From Fibrobacter sp. UWEL (GTDB taxonomy: Bacteria > Fibrobacterota > Fibrobacteria > Fibrobacterales > Fibrobacteraceae), in NCBI RefSeq assembly GCF_900142535.1, contig NZ_FRBE01000010.1:62001-126000 (forward strand): a stretch of 64,000 nucleotides of DNA, in the 5' to 3' direction. A model generated the notes under the pieces. It made no database searches, was not told the DNA's origin, and saw only the letters and a list, made by a program, of their open reading frames with translations. The translations under genes and the position numbers were made by a program. Of the stretch, positions 24,997 through 33,247 are shown one piece after another; position 1 is the stretch's first letter, and every line of letters begins with the position of its first letter.

Positions 24997-26721
24997 TTAG
25001 AAATCCTTTCCGTCGATTTCGCTGATGTTTACGGCGCCTAGATGTTCCACTCGAGCTAGGCGGTTTGCCTGACGTTCGATGGTCTTTTCAAACAGGTTGC
25101 GGACGAAACGTCCGTTGCCGAAATGATTGTCCTTTTCGCTGACAGCCTTGGCGATGCAATCCTGCAAGGCCCTGCGACCGGATTCGTTCAGAGTGTAATC
25201 GTACTGATCCACTAAAGCCTTGAAGATTTCTTCTAGTTCGCTTTCAGTATAATCCGGGAAGTTGATATAGCGATTAAAACGTGAGGCGAGGCCCGGATTG
25301 GAATTCACGAAGTTCTTGATTTCGTCGGTGTAGCCTGCGATGATGACAACCAAGCGGTCGCGATCATCTTCCATACGCTTCAACAGCGTGTCGATGGCTT
25401 CCTGGCCGAAATCATTTTCGGAGCTGCGGGAAAGAGTGTAGGCTTCGTCGATGAACAGTACACCATTCAACGCACTGTCAATCACCTTGTTTGTCTTGAT
25501 GGCGGTTTGTCCCATGTAGCCTGCCACCAAGTCACTGCGGGAAGCTTCCACCAAGTGCCCGCTGGAAATGACGCCCAGAGATTTCAGGATTTGAGCCATA
25601 ATGCGGGCGATGGTGGTCTTGCCGGTGCCGGGATTTCCGGAGAAAACCAGATGGTAAGACGTGGGCGGAACGGACAAGCCCTTCTTGCGGCGTTCATTTT
25701 GAATTTTCAGGAAGTTGCGGAAGGTAATCACTTCCTGCTTCACAGAAGAAAGTCCAATCAATTCGTTCAGTTTCTTTTCGGCATCCTCGGCGCACTGTTC
25801 TGCGGAAAGCTTGGTCACCTTTGCGGTAACGGCTGCACCGTCCATCTCGTCTGTAGAATCACTAGCGTCCTTGTACTTGAGGGTTCTGGGACTGAACTTA
25901 ACATCCTTCGCTCGGTTGGCGAAACGGTTGCCGCCAATGTACTTTTCCATGAACTGGAGCCACTGAATTTCCGCCAAGGTCAGCTTGCCGTCGATGTTTG
26001 CAAGGGCTGCGGAAAAGTCGTAGAGCAGGCGCATGTATTTTTTCGTGGCGTCTGGAGAGAAATCTGCAAAGACGGAGGGGAACAGGAATGTGTCCCCGGC
26101 TCTTTCCAGGGGGGCGCGGTTTTGCTTCAGTTCGGCGACCAAGGCGTCCACGTCAATTTCGTTGTTGACGATGGTCTGCAAGGTCAAACGCTTCCAGTCG
26201 ATTTCGCAAGGTGTGGAGGAACGCAAGCGCAACATCAAAGAAATGAAACCGCAGGATTCCGCAGTCTGCATGCTTACGGGATGTCCGGACTTCTCGGAAA
26301 TGTAAGCCAGGTCCGTAAGGAAAATGGTGGACAGTTCGTCGGAGGGACTGCTTCCATTCTGGTCGGTCAAATGCATGCGAAGTTTGTCGCTGACGCCATT
26401 GAACAGCAGAAAATCTTGGAAGAAGTTCACCATGTTGGAAACGGTGGGCTCCAGCTTCTGCATGTACTTGGCTAGCTTCGGATCAATCACTGCTTCCGGC
26501 GCTACCTTGGTGGCGGTGGATGATTGAGAGCCGTCGGCAGCCTTGGTGGTTTCCACCTGCTTGACACTTAAATCCTTGGCGAATTCCTGCAGAGCCCTTT
26601 TGGCGCGGCCTTCCTGTAGCTGTTTTGTCTTTGCTGTTTGAAACTGTTTGACTGCTAAATTAATTCCTATGATAATGACCGCAGCAGTTATCATAAAGGC
26701 AATAAAAGTTCCGCTAAACAT
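24997..26721 (-). CDS. CbbX/EccA-like AAA+ ATPase with N-terminal membrane segment
   Basis: This 574-residue protein has a membrane segment at residues ~4-24, a helical TerB-like middle part (about 75-270), and a CbbX/SpoVK/EccA-type AAA+ domain. The latter shows the entry motif LNELIGLSSVKQEV, Walker A SGNPGTGKTT (near 360), Walker B VLFIDEAY (near 420), and FGQEAIDTLLKRMEDDR and SRFNRYINFPDY typical of this clade. Such ATPases remodel protein complexes, for example in type VII secretion or Rubisco activation. No secretion or Rubisco genes are near, so the client is unknown. Confidence 0.85.
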   Translation of the reverse strand: MFSGTFIAFMITAAVIIIGINLAVKQFQTAKTKQLQEGRAKRALQEFAKDLSVKQVETTKAADGSQSSTATKVAPEAVIDPKLAKYMQKLEPTVSNMVNFFQDFLLFNGVSDKLRMHLTDQNGSSPSDELSTIFLTDLAYISEKSGHPVSMQTAESCGFISLMLRLRSSTPCEIDWKRLTLQTIVNNEIDVDALVAELKQNRAPLERAGDTFLFPSVFADFSPDATKKYMRLLYDFSAALANIDGKLTLAEIQWLQFMEKYIGGNRFANRAKDVKFSPRTLKYKDASDSTDEMDGAAVTAKVTKLSAEQCAEDAEKKLNELIGLSSVKQEVITFRNFLKIQNERRKKGLSVPPTSYHLVFSGNPGTGKTTIARIMAQILKSLGVISSGHLVEASRSDLVAGYMGQTAIKTNKVIDSALNGVLFIDEAYTLSRSSENDFGQEAIDTLLKRMEDDRDRLVVIIAGYTDEIKNFVNSNPGLASRFNRYINFPDYTESELEEIFKALVDQYDYTLNESGRRALQDCIAKAVSEKDNHFGNGRFVRNLFEKTIERQANRLARVEHLGAVNISEIDGKDF

Positions 26722-26800
26722 GTGGCGCAGTTCTCCTCAACAATCCCGAAAGACGAAAAATTCTATATAGAATGTAGTATAAAAATGGAATGATTTTAAA

Positions 26801-27454
26801 ATGAAAAAGCTTTCAATGATAGTTTATGCGGTTTCCATGGTCTTTGCCCTTTGTACGCTGGTATCATGCTCTAGTAATTTTACAGACGATCGAGATGGAC
26901 AAAGCTATAGTGTGGTAGAAATCGCGGGCCAACTCTGGATGGCTGAAAATTTGAACTACGCTGGCAGCGAAGTTGCCGCTGGAAGTTTCTGCCCCGACGG
27001 GGACGATCGCAATTGTAAAAAGTATGGCCGCCTATACACTTGGGAAGCCGCCAAGGTTGCGTGCCCCGCAGGTTGGCGCCTCCCGACCGCCGGTGATTTC
27101 CAAAAGCTGATTGCCGCTGCGGATCCCGCCAGCGAAAATCTCGCAGCCGCCGGCAACAAGGCGGGCTCCGCCTTGAAAGCTTCCAGCGGGTGGTTCAAGA
27201 AGGGGGACGGCAAGGATGCCTTGGGATTTGCGGCTCTTCCCGCAGGTTATATGACTGCGGCGGATCCTTCCGAAGGAAAAACTGCGGGCAAATTCGACGG
27301 CATTGGCGGTTATGCTCATCTCTGGAGCGAAACCGCAGACCCTCAGGAATCCGCCTTCGCGCAGTATCTCTATCTGGATTTCAGCAGCGATGCCGCGCGA
27401 ATTAGTTCCTTCAGCGCCACAGACGCACGCTCCGTACGTTGTGTCAAAAACTAG
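26801..27454 (+). CDS. Lipoprotein with Fibrobacter succinogenes major paralogous domain
   Basis: The N-terminus is a lipoprotein signal (ALCTLVSCSSN, cysteine near residue 23). The rest is one TIGR02145-type domain with its hallmark stretches: GQLWMAENLNYAG, the CPDG and CKKYGRLYTWEAA section, ACPAGWRLPTAGDFQKL, and a C-terminal RSVRCVKN. Dozens of paralogues occur in Fibrobacter genomes, mostly surface-exposed and of unknown role. This is a minimal version, with a single domain directly after the lipid anchor. It is divergent from the AAA ATPase gene. Confidence 0.93.
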   Translation: MKKLSMIVYAVSMVFALCTLVSCSSNFTDDRDGQSYSVVEIAGQLWMAENLNYAGSEVAAGSFCPDGDDRNCKKYGRLYTWEAAKVACPAGWRLPTAGDFQKLIAAADPASENLAAAGNKAGSALKASSGWFKKGDGKDALGFAALPAGYMTAADPSEGKTAGKFDGIGGYAHLWSETADPQESAFAQYLYLDFSSDAARISSFSATDARSVRCVKN

Positions 27455-27473
27455 CGGAAAGAATTTGCTATAT

Positions 27474-27590
27474 TCATTGCAAGGAAGATGAACTTCTGTT
27501 TGTCTTCCGCAAATTCAACAGAGTTAATTAGATCGCTTCCTGCCAGAAACTGGATTGTGCCAGTGGACCGCAGAGGCGGTCTTTTTTTAT
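27474..27590 (+). ncRNA. Candidate leader or small RNA ending in a terminator
   Basis: TTTGCTATATTC provides a possible -10 at 27476-27481. After it come GGAAGA with TCTTCC (27482-27507), then CTGCCAG/CTGG-rich sequence and a terminator. The ~105-nt unit sits between two genes on the same strand, 50 bases before the DprA-like pair. No riboswitch class is recognised. It could be an attenuator, a small RNA, or just the 3' end of the lipoprotein mRNA. Confidence 0.35.
27566..27588 (+). terminator. Terminator before the DprA-like genes
   Basis: GACCGC pairs with GCGGTC across AGAG, followed by seven T. Confidence 0.85.
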
Positions 27591-27636
27591 GTCCTGAATT
27601 TGCGCTTTTTTAAAACTGCAACAGAAAGGCTGTAAA

Positions 27637-28170
27637 ATGAATAGAAATAAGAAAATGAAAGCGTTGCTGCCTCATGAGGTGAGCGTTGAAAAGTTGGGAA
27701 TGGCAGGCGGGAAATACATCGGGGACCCGACGCTCCTTACGTTGCCTTGGCCGCGAATTGGAGTGTTTGCTTCTCGCACCACAGATCATGCCATCGATTT
27801 CCTGCGGGAACAGTGGGGCATGTCTAAGGGACGCCGCCATAGTGTTGTCGTCGGGACGTTTCATTCCCAGGCGGAATGCGAGCTGCTTTACTTTGTCCTG
27901 AAGTTCGGCGGGTCTGCCGTATGGTTCATGGGATGTTCCCTTCCGGAAAAGCTGCCGGACTTCTGCAAGGGCGCCATCCGCAAGGGGCACCTGCTGATTA
28001 TCTCCTGTTTCAACCAGGAGCATCACTCGCTGGCGACGGCCCGCTATTGTACCCAGATGGTGGATATGCATTCTAGCAGTCTCGCCATCTGGTCTATGAA
28101 GGCGGGAGGGCTGATCCATCCCATTTACAATCGTGCGAAAGCCTGCGGTAAAAAAGTGGAGGTGTTCTAA
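27637..28170 (+). CDS. DprA/SLOG-like Rossmann protein 1
   Basis: The 177-residue protein resembles the C-terminal half of the DprA-like (SLOG) fold: RIGVFASRTT, then VVVGTFHSQAECELLYFVLKFGGSAVWFMGCSLPE, HLLIISCFN and the TARYCTQMVDMHSSSLAIW stretch. The expected early SGGxxGxD loop of true DprA is missing, so it is a reduced variant, unlikely to be the transformation factor itself. Members of this fold bind nucleotides or single-stranded DNA. The gene stops one base into the start of its paralogue (TAATG), so the two are translationally coupled. Confidence 0.6.
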   Translation: MNRNKKMKALLPHEVSVEKLGMAGGKYIGDPTLLTLPWPRIGVFASRTTDHAIDFLREQWGMSKGRRHSVVVGTFHSQAECELLYFVLKFGGSAVWFMGCSLPEKLPDFCKGAIRKGHLLIISCFNQEHHSLATARYCTQMVDMHSSSLAIWSMKAGGLIHPIYNRAKACGKKVEVF

Positions 28171-28835
28171 TGTCCGCGATGAACCAACCCGAAAAAATGA
28201 TGGACCAACCCGAAATCAAACCCGCAGAAAAGAAATTTATTTTCAGCATGTCTCGTAAGAAACGTCCCTATAAGTCTCCCAACAGGCCGGTTCCTCAAAT
28301 GCATCGTCGGGATTTTCAGCAGGCGGAATGCAATGGGGCTTTGACTCTCACAGGAATGAGCTGGATCGGGAACGTTTCCCTCTGGCGCATGGGCCGCAAG
28401 AATCGTATAGGCGTTTTCGCCAACGAAGGTTCCATCAAACATCGGGATGGGACTCTGGATATTGCCCGCTGCCAGTGGGCGATCAAGATGGGGGCGGAGC
28501 GCAAATGCCTGGTGGGAACGTTCTTCTCCTATCCGGAACAGGAAATCCTTCGCTTGCACTTACGTCATGGTGGCCGCGCTATCTGGCTTTTGGGTCGCTC
28601 CTTTCCGGAAAAGTTCAATGCGGACTGCGCCAAGGCCATTTACGAGAACCGCCTTCTGGTGGTGTCCTGTTTCTGGAAGCCTCGCTGGGGATACTCTACC
28701 TACAGATATTGCAGCCAGTTGACGACCATGTGTTCCGCTTCCCTGGTGTTCTGGTCCCTAGGGGAGAATCCCTGCGCCGCCGCCATTTACCGCAAGGCTA
28801 TGGCTTATGGTATCCCTGCAGAACTCCACACTTGA
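28170..28835 (+). CDS. DprA/SLOG-like Rossmann protein 2 (paralogue of the preceding gene)
   Basis: This 221-residue protein repeats the layout of the gene before it: RIGVFANEGSI, CLVGTFFSYPEQEILRLHL, GGRAIWLLGRSFPEKF, RLLVVSCFW, and YRYCSQLTTMCSASLVFWSL. It has an extra N-terminal tail of ~75 residues that is basic and probably disordered. The start overlaps the preceding stop by one base. The two paralogues probably act as a pair, perhaps as a heterodimer; the function is unknown. The LOTUS-like gene follows on the same strand after 22 bases. Confidence 0.6.
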   Translation: MSAMNQPEKMMDQPEIKPAEKKFIFSMSRKKRPYKSPNRPVPQMHRRDFQQAECNGALTLTGMSWIGNVSLWRMGRKNRIGVFANEGSIKHRDGTLDIARCQWAIKMGAERKCLVGTFFSYPEQEILRLHLRHGGRAIWLLGRSFPEKFNADCAKAIYENRLLVVSCFWKPRWGYSTYRYCSQLTTMCSASLVFWSLGENPCAAAIYRKAMAYGIPAELHT

Positions 28836-28857
28836 CAAATGTTCTATCTTTTGCAAT

Positions 28858-29625
28858 ATGAAATCACAAGTCTACACTCTTCTCGGGGAACTGCAGTTCC
28901 GCTGCCAGCGTATTGAATGGCAGATGAGACGTCTTGTAGATAAGGATGCCAGCGACTCCGAAATCGCAGGCAAGTCCGCCGGTAAGGTTGGCTCCTTCGC
29001 CAGCTTTAAGCAGACTTATCTGGATTTGGTGTATGGCCCCAAGGTTGAGAAAAATCTGGAAGTGGGTGAACGTAACCGCGCCCGTCGTAGCAAGTCCCTG
29101 GACGCCTTCGTCAGCAAGCGTAATTACCTGTCCCACTATTTCGCCTTCGAGTACGATCTTGCTTCTGATGATTCCTGCAAGAAGGCTCTTGCCCGCCTGA
29201 AGAAAGTCCAGAAGGTGGTGGAAAAGGCTGAAAACGATGTGGCGGCGGATAAGGAAACGCTCCAGCGTTCCCGCAAGAGCATTACCCAGATTCTCAATCC
29301 CTCCGATTTCCTGGCGGTCCTGGAAGAACGTGTGGTGCAGTTTAACAGCAACCGCGAAGTGGCGGTGTACCTCTCTTCCCTGGGCTTCTCGGAACAGGAA
29401 ATTCTTGTGATTGTAGATATCCTCCTGTCTTACGAAAAAGGCAGCTGGGTTGTTTCGAGCTCTTTCGGCCAGCGTCTTACCAGGCGCTTGCCCGGCTTCA
29501 AGTTCGCAGACCATCAGGTCAATTCTCAAGGCAAGCTTTTTGACCTTCTTGCCCAGAAGAATTACATCGAGCTCATTTGTGACGTGACCGGCAACCAGAA
29601 GTTCCGCGTGCTCTTTAAAGTCTAA
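28858..29625 (+). CDS. Protein with a C-terminal OST-HTH/LOTUS-like domain
   Basis: From the ATG at 28858 the 255 residues form a mainly helical N-terminal part (about 1-160, with charged coiled-coil-like stretches such as LKKVQKVVEKAEND) and a C-terminal ~70 residues (WVVSSSFGQRLTRRLPGFKF, then GKLFDLLAQKNYIEL). The latter follows the LOTUS/OST-HTH pattern of a small RNA-binding winged helix, often found with NYN RNases. No nuclease motif is present here. An upstream in-frame start at 28807 is less likely because it lies inside the previous gene. A role in RNA binding is inferred only from this domain. Confidence 0.55.
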   Translation: MKSQVYTLLGELQFRCQRIEWQMRRLVDKDASDSEIAGKSAGKVGSFASFKQTYLDLVYGPKVEKNLEVGERNRARRSKSLDAFVSKRNYLSHYFAFEYDLASDDSCKKALARLKKVQKVVEKAENDVAADKETLQRSRKSITQILNPSDFLAVLEERVVQFNSNREVAVYLSSLGFSEQEILVIVDILLSYEKGSWVVSSSFGQRLTRRLPGFKFADHQVNSQGKLFDLLAQKNYIELICDVTGNQKFRVLFKV

Positions 29626-29689
29626 TTACTTTATACGTAATTTGTAATCACGGGCGGTCCTGCCCCCGCGGCTCATTTTCATAAAACGA

Positions 29690-29720
29690 AAAATCCCGCC
29701 TCACAAGGCGGGACTTTTAA
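29690..29720. terminator. Bidirectional terminator between the LOTUS-like gene and dnaN
   Basis: AAAAATCCCGCC pairs with GGCGGGACTTTT across TCACAA, with A and T runs on both sides. Confidence 0.85.
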
Positions 29721-29742
29721 TATCGCGATTTATGCTGGCATC

Positions 29743-30858
29743 TTAATCAGTTAAGCGCAGGGGCATCAGCAGGAAGCTGAAGTTGAGGCCTTCGCCAACC
29801 GGTTCGATAATTACAGCGCCGATGGGGTTGTTCATCTTGAGAACCACTTCTTCGCTCTTGCACATGCCGAGGATTTCGGAAATGTAGCGACCGTCGAAAC
29901 CGATGCTGAAGCTGCCTTCGCCGCTATGGGTTACAGCCAGTGCTTCGCGGGATTCGCCGCCTACATCCGGGTCGGTAGCGCTGATTTCTGCCATGTTGCC
30001 ATCGATCTGGAAACGGATCTGGTGGGTACGGGGATTAGCCATAGGCAGGATGCTGCGGACCTTGTTCTGCAGTTCGGTGGTGTTGGCCTGAACGGTACGT
30101 TCGAAGCTCTGGGGGATCACTGCGCGGTAGTTAGGATATGGTCCGTCGTACAGCTTGGAAATGATCTGGGTAGAACCGGTGGAGAGCAGGATGTGAGTTT
30201 CGGTGGTGCGAACTTCGATCTGGTCGTCGCTCTTTGCCATGCGGAGGATCTGCTGGAGAACCTTGGGCTGGACGATGATGCCACCGGGCAGGCTTACGCC
30301 TTCCTGTTCGATGCTTGCACGGCCCATGCGGTGGCCGTCGGTTGCAACCATGGAAATCTTACCGTCGGTAGCTTCCAGGTAAACACCGTTCAAGTTCAAG
30401 CGGGTAGAGTCGTTGGAAACTGCAAATGCGGTTCTTTCAACGAGGAATGCAAGTTCGCAGGCAGCGAAAGTGATGCTGTCGCCTTCCACTTCCGGGAACG
30501 GAGGGAAGTCGCTTGCGTCGAAGCCCATGATGGAAGCCTGGCCGCGTTCGCTCCACTTGATCTTGGTCAGGTAGTCCTGAACGTCGATGCTGATGGTTTC
30601 GATGGAGGGATCCACGAGAGCCTTGATGAGTTCAGAGAACTTACGAGCGTTCACGACAACTTCGCCGTCACGTTCGCCGTTCACTTCAATCTTGGTCCTG
30701 ATGCCCAGGTTCAAGTCGGTAGCGCAGATTTCGAGAATATTGCCTTCCAGACGGAGGGAATAGTTGTTCAGAATCTGAAGGGTGGACTTGTTCGGAATTG
30801 CAGTAATTGCAGTCTGCAAGGCTTCCTGCAATACGGACTTCTTGATCTCAAACTTCAT
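29743..30858 (-). CDS. dnaN: DNA polymerase III beta subunit (sliding clamp)
   Basis: The 371-residue length is that of bacterial beta clamps. Three similar domains are visible: MKFEIKKSVLQEALQTAI at the start, then VNGVYLEATDGKISMVATDGHRM in the second domain, and the C-terminal NPIGAVIIEPVGEG and LMPLRL, which form the protein-binding cleft. It encircles DNA and tethers the replicase. It is not next to dnaA here. The ATG lies three bases after the stop of a 49-codon gene on the same strand, so the two are probably coupled. Confidence 0.95.
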   Translation of the reverse strand: MKFEIKKSVLQEALQTAITAIPNKSTLQILNNYSLRLEGNILEICATDLNLGIRTKIEVNGERDGEVVVNARKFSELIKALVDPSIETISIDVQDYLTKIKWSERGQASIMGFDASDFPPFPEVEGDSITFAACELAFLVERTAFAVSNDSTRLNLNGVYLEATDGKISMVATDGHRMGRASIEQEGVSLPGGIIVQPKVLQQILRMAKSDDQIEVRTTETHILLSTGSTQIISKLYDGPYPNYRAVIPQSFERTVQANTTELQNKVRSILPMANPRTHQIRFQIDGNMAEISATDPDVGGESREALAVTHSGEGSFSIGFDGRYISEILGMCKSEEVVLKMNNPIGAVIIEPVGEGLNFSFLLMPLRLTD

Positions 30859-30861
30859 GGA

Positions 30862-31011
30862 TTAGCCTCTCTGAATAAGTGTGGTTCCTACGAAGAAAAC
30901 CACGGCAACAACTGCCAGTGCGACGATAACCCAGGTATTCAAGCTTTTCTTCTTGCTGGGTACAAATTTCTTAGCATCTTGCTTTGCGTGTCTACGATCG
31001 CGACGACTCAT
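30862..31011 (-). CDS. Small single-span membrane protein (49 aa) directly upstream of dnaN
   Basis: The 49-codon gene begins with a highly basic stretch (MSRRDRRHAKQDAKKF), followed by one hydrophobic segment (WVIVALAVVAVVFFVG) and a short tail. AGAGG precedes the ATG by 7 bases. The stop is three bases before the dnaN start. The N-in topology predicted by the basic end would leave the cytosolic tail free to bind nucleic acid or ribosomes, but no family is recognised. Confidence 0.75.
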   Translation of the reverse strand: MSRRDRRHAKQDAKKFVPSKKKSLNTWVIVALAVVAVVFFVGTTLIQRG

Positions 31012-31074
31012 AGAAAACCTCTTTTGTTTTACGGATAAAAAACTAATTTTTTTATAGAAGTAAGGAATAACTTA

Positions 31075-31341
31075 ATGAGCGAAACACCTCTAAATAAGCT
31101 GAAAAACAAGGGTATGGATTGCGCCTCCGCTATGCTTACGCGAGTTGACCTGGCCATGGAGGAATCCAAGCTCCGCAGATGCTTTACCCGCCTGGGCCAA
31201 AAGCTCCACGGATCCATCAAGACCCAGCTCTTTACCGATGTGAAAAACGATCCTTCCATGGTTGAACTCCTGGGCGAGATTGAAGAAAGAACGAAGGTCA
31301 TCAAGGACCTTAAGAACCGTTTGAACAAACGAAATCCCTAA
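31075..31341 (+). CDS. Small hypothetical helical protein (88 aa)
   Basis: The protein is rich in charged residues and predicted helical (LAMEESKLRRCFTRLG; LLGEIEERTKVIKDLKNRL). The phrase KLHGSIKTQLFTDVKNDPSM resembles small uncharacterised proteins found next to M23 peptidases in some bacteria. AGGA lies 8 bases before the ATG. The M23 peptidase gene follows after 6 bases, so they form an operon; the protein may work with it at the envelope. Confidence 0.7.
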   Translation: MSETPLNKLKNKGMDCASAMLTRVDLAMEESKLRRCFTRLGQKLHGSIKTQLFTDVKNDPSMVELLGEIEERTKVIKDLKNRLNKRNP

Positions 31342-31347
31342 GACGAC

Positions 31348-32178
31348 GTGAAAAAACTCGAAGTACATGTATTCCCCAATAAGACCGATAGCGGAAAGAG
31401 CTACAAGTTCTCTATCGTACGCGCGGTGTTTGCGGTCTTTCTCGTGATTGCCGGCGTGGCTGGATTTATCCTGTTTACACCGGGTAAGATTATAGACAAC
31501 GTAACGAGTGGCGACATTACGGAAATGCACCGCCAGAATTCTACCATCAAGAAGGAACTGAAGGAAATCCGCGAGAGCGTGGATGAATCGATTCTGAAGG
31601 CGGAAGAAACAAGAATTTTGCGAGACAGTACCATGAAGCATAGCGGCATGGGCTTCAAGCTTGAACAATCCGTCAGTGATGACGAGTCGGACAAGTCCCG
31701 TCGCAAGAGCCTGATGGAAATGGAAGTGACCTTCAAGAAGCTGGTGGACGCCCTGGAAAAGGATTCCGTATTGGCCGCAAAGGTTCCTGTGCTCCATCCC
31801 ATGAAAAACGGTCACCCTGTCCGCAAGCGTTATGAGATGGCTTACGACCCGTTCACAGATCGCATGCTGCCTCATCGCGGTATTGACTATGTGGCTGCTG
31901 AGGGCGATACGGTCTACGCCACGGGCGACGGCACTGTGATTGAATCTCAGAAACATCGCGGTTTTGGCCTTTCCATCAAGATCGAGCACATTAAGGGAGT
32001 CAGGTCTTTCTATGCCCATCTGGCGGAATCTTTTGTCACCAGTGGCAGTAAGGTTTCCCGCGGTCAGCCCATTGGCCTCGCAGGTGATACCGGTCGCGGC
32101 TCTAGCATTGGCCTGCATTACGAAATCCGCCTGGCGGGTAATTCCATCAATCCCGAACGTTTCTTCATTACTAAGTGA
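31348..32178 (+). CDS. M23 family metallopeptidase, membrane-anchored
   Basis: The start is a GTG at 31348. A short cytosolic N-terminus, one membrane segment (about residues 24-42, RAVFAVFLVIAGVAGFILF), a coiled-coil stretch (about 55-130) and a LytM domain follow. Zinc ligands appear in HRGIDY, in YAHLAE and in LHYEIR (M23 pattern HxxxD and HxH-like), so the site seems complete. It would cut cross-links in peptidoglycan or activate amidases in the periplasm, with the coiled coil as a spacer. It is coupled to the small gene before it. Confidence 0.9.
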   Translation: MKKLEVHVFPNKTDSGKSYKFSIVRAVFAVFLVIAGVAGFILFTPGKIIDNVTSGDITEMHRQNSTIKKELKEIRESVDESILKAEETRILRDSTMKHSGMGFKLEQSVSDDESDKSRRKSLMEMEVTFKKLVDALEKDSVLAAKVPVLHPMKNGHPVRKRYEMAYDPFTDRMLPHRGIDYVAAEGDTVYATGDGTVIESQKHRGFGLSIKIEHIKGVRSFYAHLAESFVTSGSKVSRGQPIGLAGDTGRGSSIGLHYEIRLAGNSINPERFFITK

Positions 32179-32188
32179 TGCTCGCGTT

Positions 32189-32227
32189 GTCATCCTGAGC
32201 GAAGCGCAGCGTAGTCGAAGGATCTAA
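32189..32227 (+). repeat. GTCATCCTGAGC-type intergenic repeat
   Basis: GTCATCCTGAGCGAAGCGC, then AGTCGAAGGATCTA, lies 10 bases after the M23 peptidase stop and immediately before the HAD gene, which itself is broken by the same repeat. Confidence 0.85.
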
Positions 32228-32241
32228 AAAGAGGCTTAAAT

Positions 32242-33247
32242 ATGTCGAATTCCGCATTTGAACAGAACGTCATTGCCCTGGTGTGGGACTGCGATAAGAC
32301 TCTCATCAGCTCCTACATGCAGGAACCTCTTTTCCGCTACTTCAATGTGGATGGCGGCAAGTTCTGGGCGGAAGTCAACGCTCTGAAGGATCGCTATAAG
32401 GAACAGGGCATTCATGTCAATGCGGATACCAGCTATCTGAACCACATTTTGACTTATGTGAAGGCTGGTCTCTTTAAGGGACTTTCCAATAAGCTCCTTC
32501 GTGAGTTCGGCAAGGAACTGAAATTCTACCCCGGCCTTCCTGATTTCTTTGGGGAGGTGAAGCGCCTCATTGAAGAAGACCCCAAGTACAAGGCCTTCGA
32601 TATCCGGGTGGAACATTATGTGGTGAGCACCGGCTTCGCGGAAACCATCCGCGGTAGCGCTATCGCCCCCTATGTGGACGGCGTGTTCGGTTGCGAATTC
32701 ATCGAGGACGTTCTCCAGCCCGGCTTTTTAGACGCCGGTGAGGATGGCGCCCCTCGTCATCCTGAGCCGTCCCTCTGTCATCCTGAGCGAAGCGATAGGA
32801 TCCAAGGAAATCTCCCAGATCGCCTGCGCCCTGGATAACACTTCCAAGACCCGCTACATCTTTGAAATCAACAAGGGAAGCAACAAGTATCCCGAAACCA
32901 TCGACGTCAATTCCACCATCGCAAGGGAAGTCCGTCGCGTGCCTTTCCAGAATATGGTGTATATTGCCGACGGACCCAGCGATGTTCCTGCGTTCAGTAT
33001 TTTGAACAATAACGGTGGCAGCACATTTGCGGTATATCCCAAGGGTGACGTAAAGGGCTTTAAGCAGGTGGACGCCCTTCGTCGCGATGGACGTGTCCAG
33101 ATGTTTGGTGAAGCGGACTACAGCCCTGCCACTCAATCCTGGATGTGGCTTACGGAAAAGGCCCGCGCCATTGCCGATCAGATCGTCGCCACAAAGCAGG
33201 CCGCCATCAAGAACAGCGCGGGCGCTCCTCCCACACACTTGAACTAA
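32242..33247 (+). pseudogene. HAD-family phosphatase gene split by an intergenic repeat
   Basis: The 5' part encodes LVWDCDKTLI (HAD motif I with the nucleophile aspartate) and a cap-like region up to GCEFIEDVLQPGFL. After about 32754 the frame reads repeat-derived sequence and stops at 32838. The C-terminal part resumes one frame over (KEISQIACALDNTSKTR), with YIADGPSDVPAF carrying motif IV, and ends at 33247. Between them lie two cores of the GTCATCCTGAGC family (32756-32804), so insertion of the repeat explains the break. Joined, the product would be about 330 residues. As it stands only a fragment without motif IV can be made, unless a second start is used. Confidence 0.8.
32755..32804 (+). 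repeat. GTCATCCTGAGC repeat inside the HAD gene
   Basis: Two core units, GTCATCCTGAGC at 32756 and again at 32777, the second continuing GAAGCGATAGGATCC. Reading through it in the upstream frame gives the peptide CHPERSDRIQGNL. Confidence 0.85.

Noticed and set aside
27637-28835. Competence protein DprA itself
   Set aside because: The proteins are too short and lack the conserved SGGAxGID-type loop of true DprA; they are only called DprA-like.
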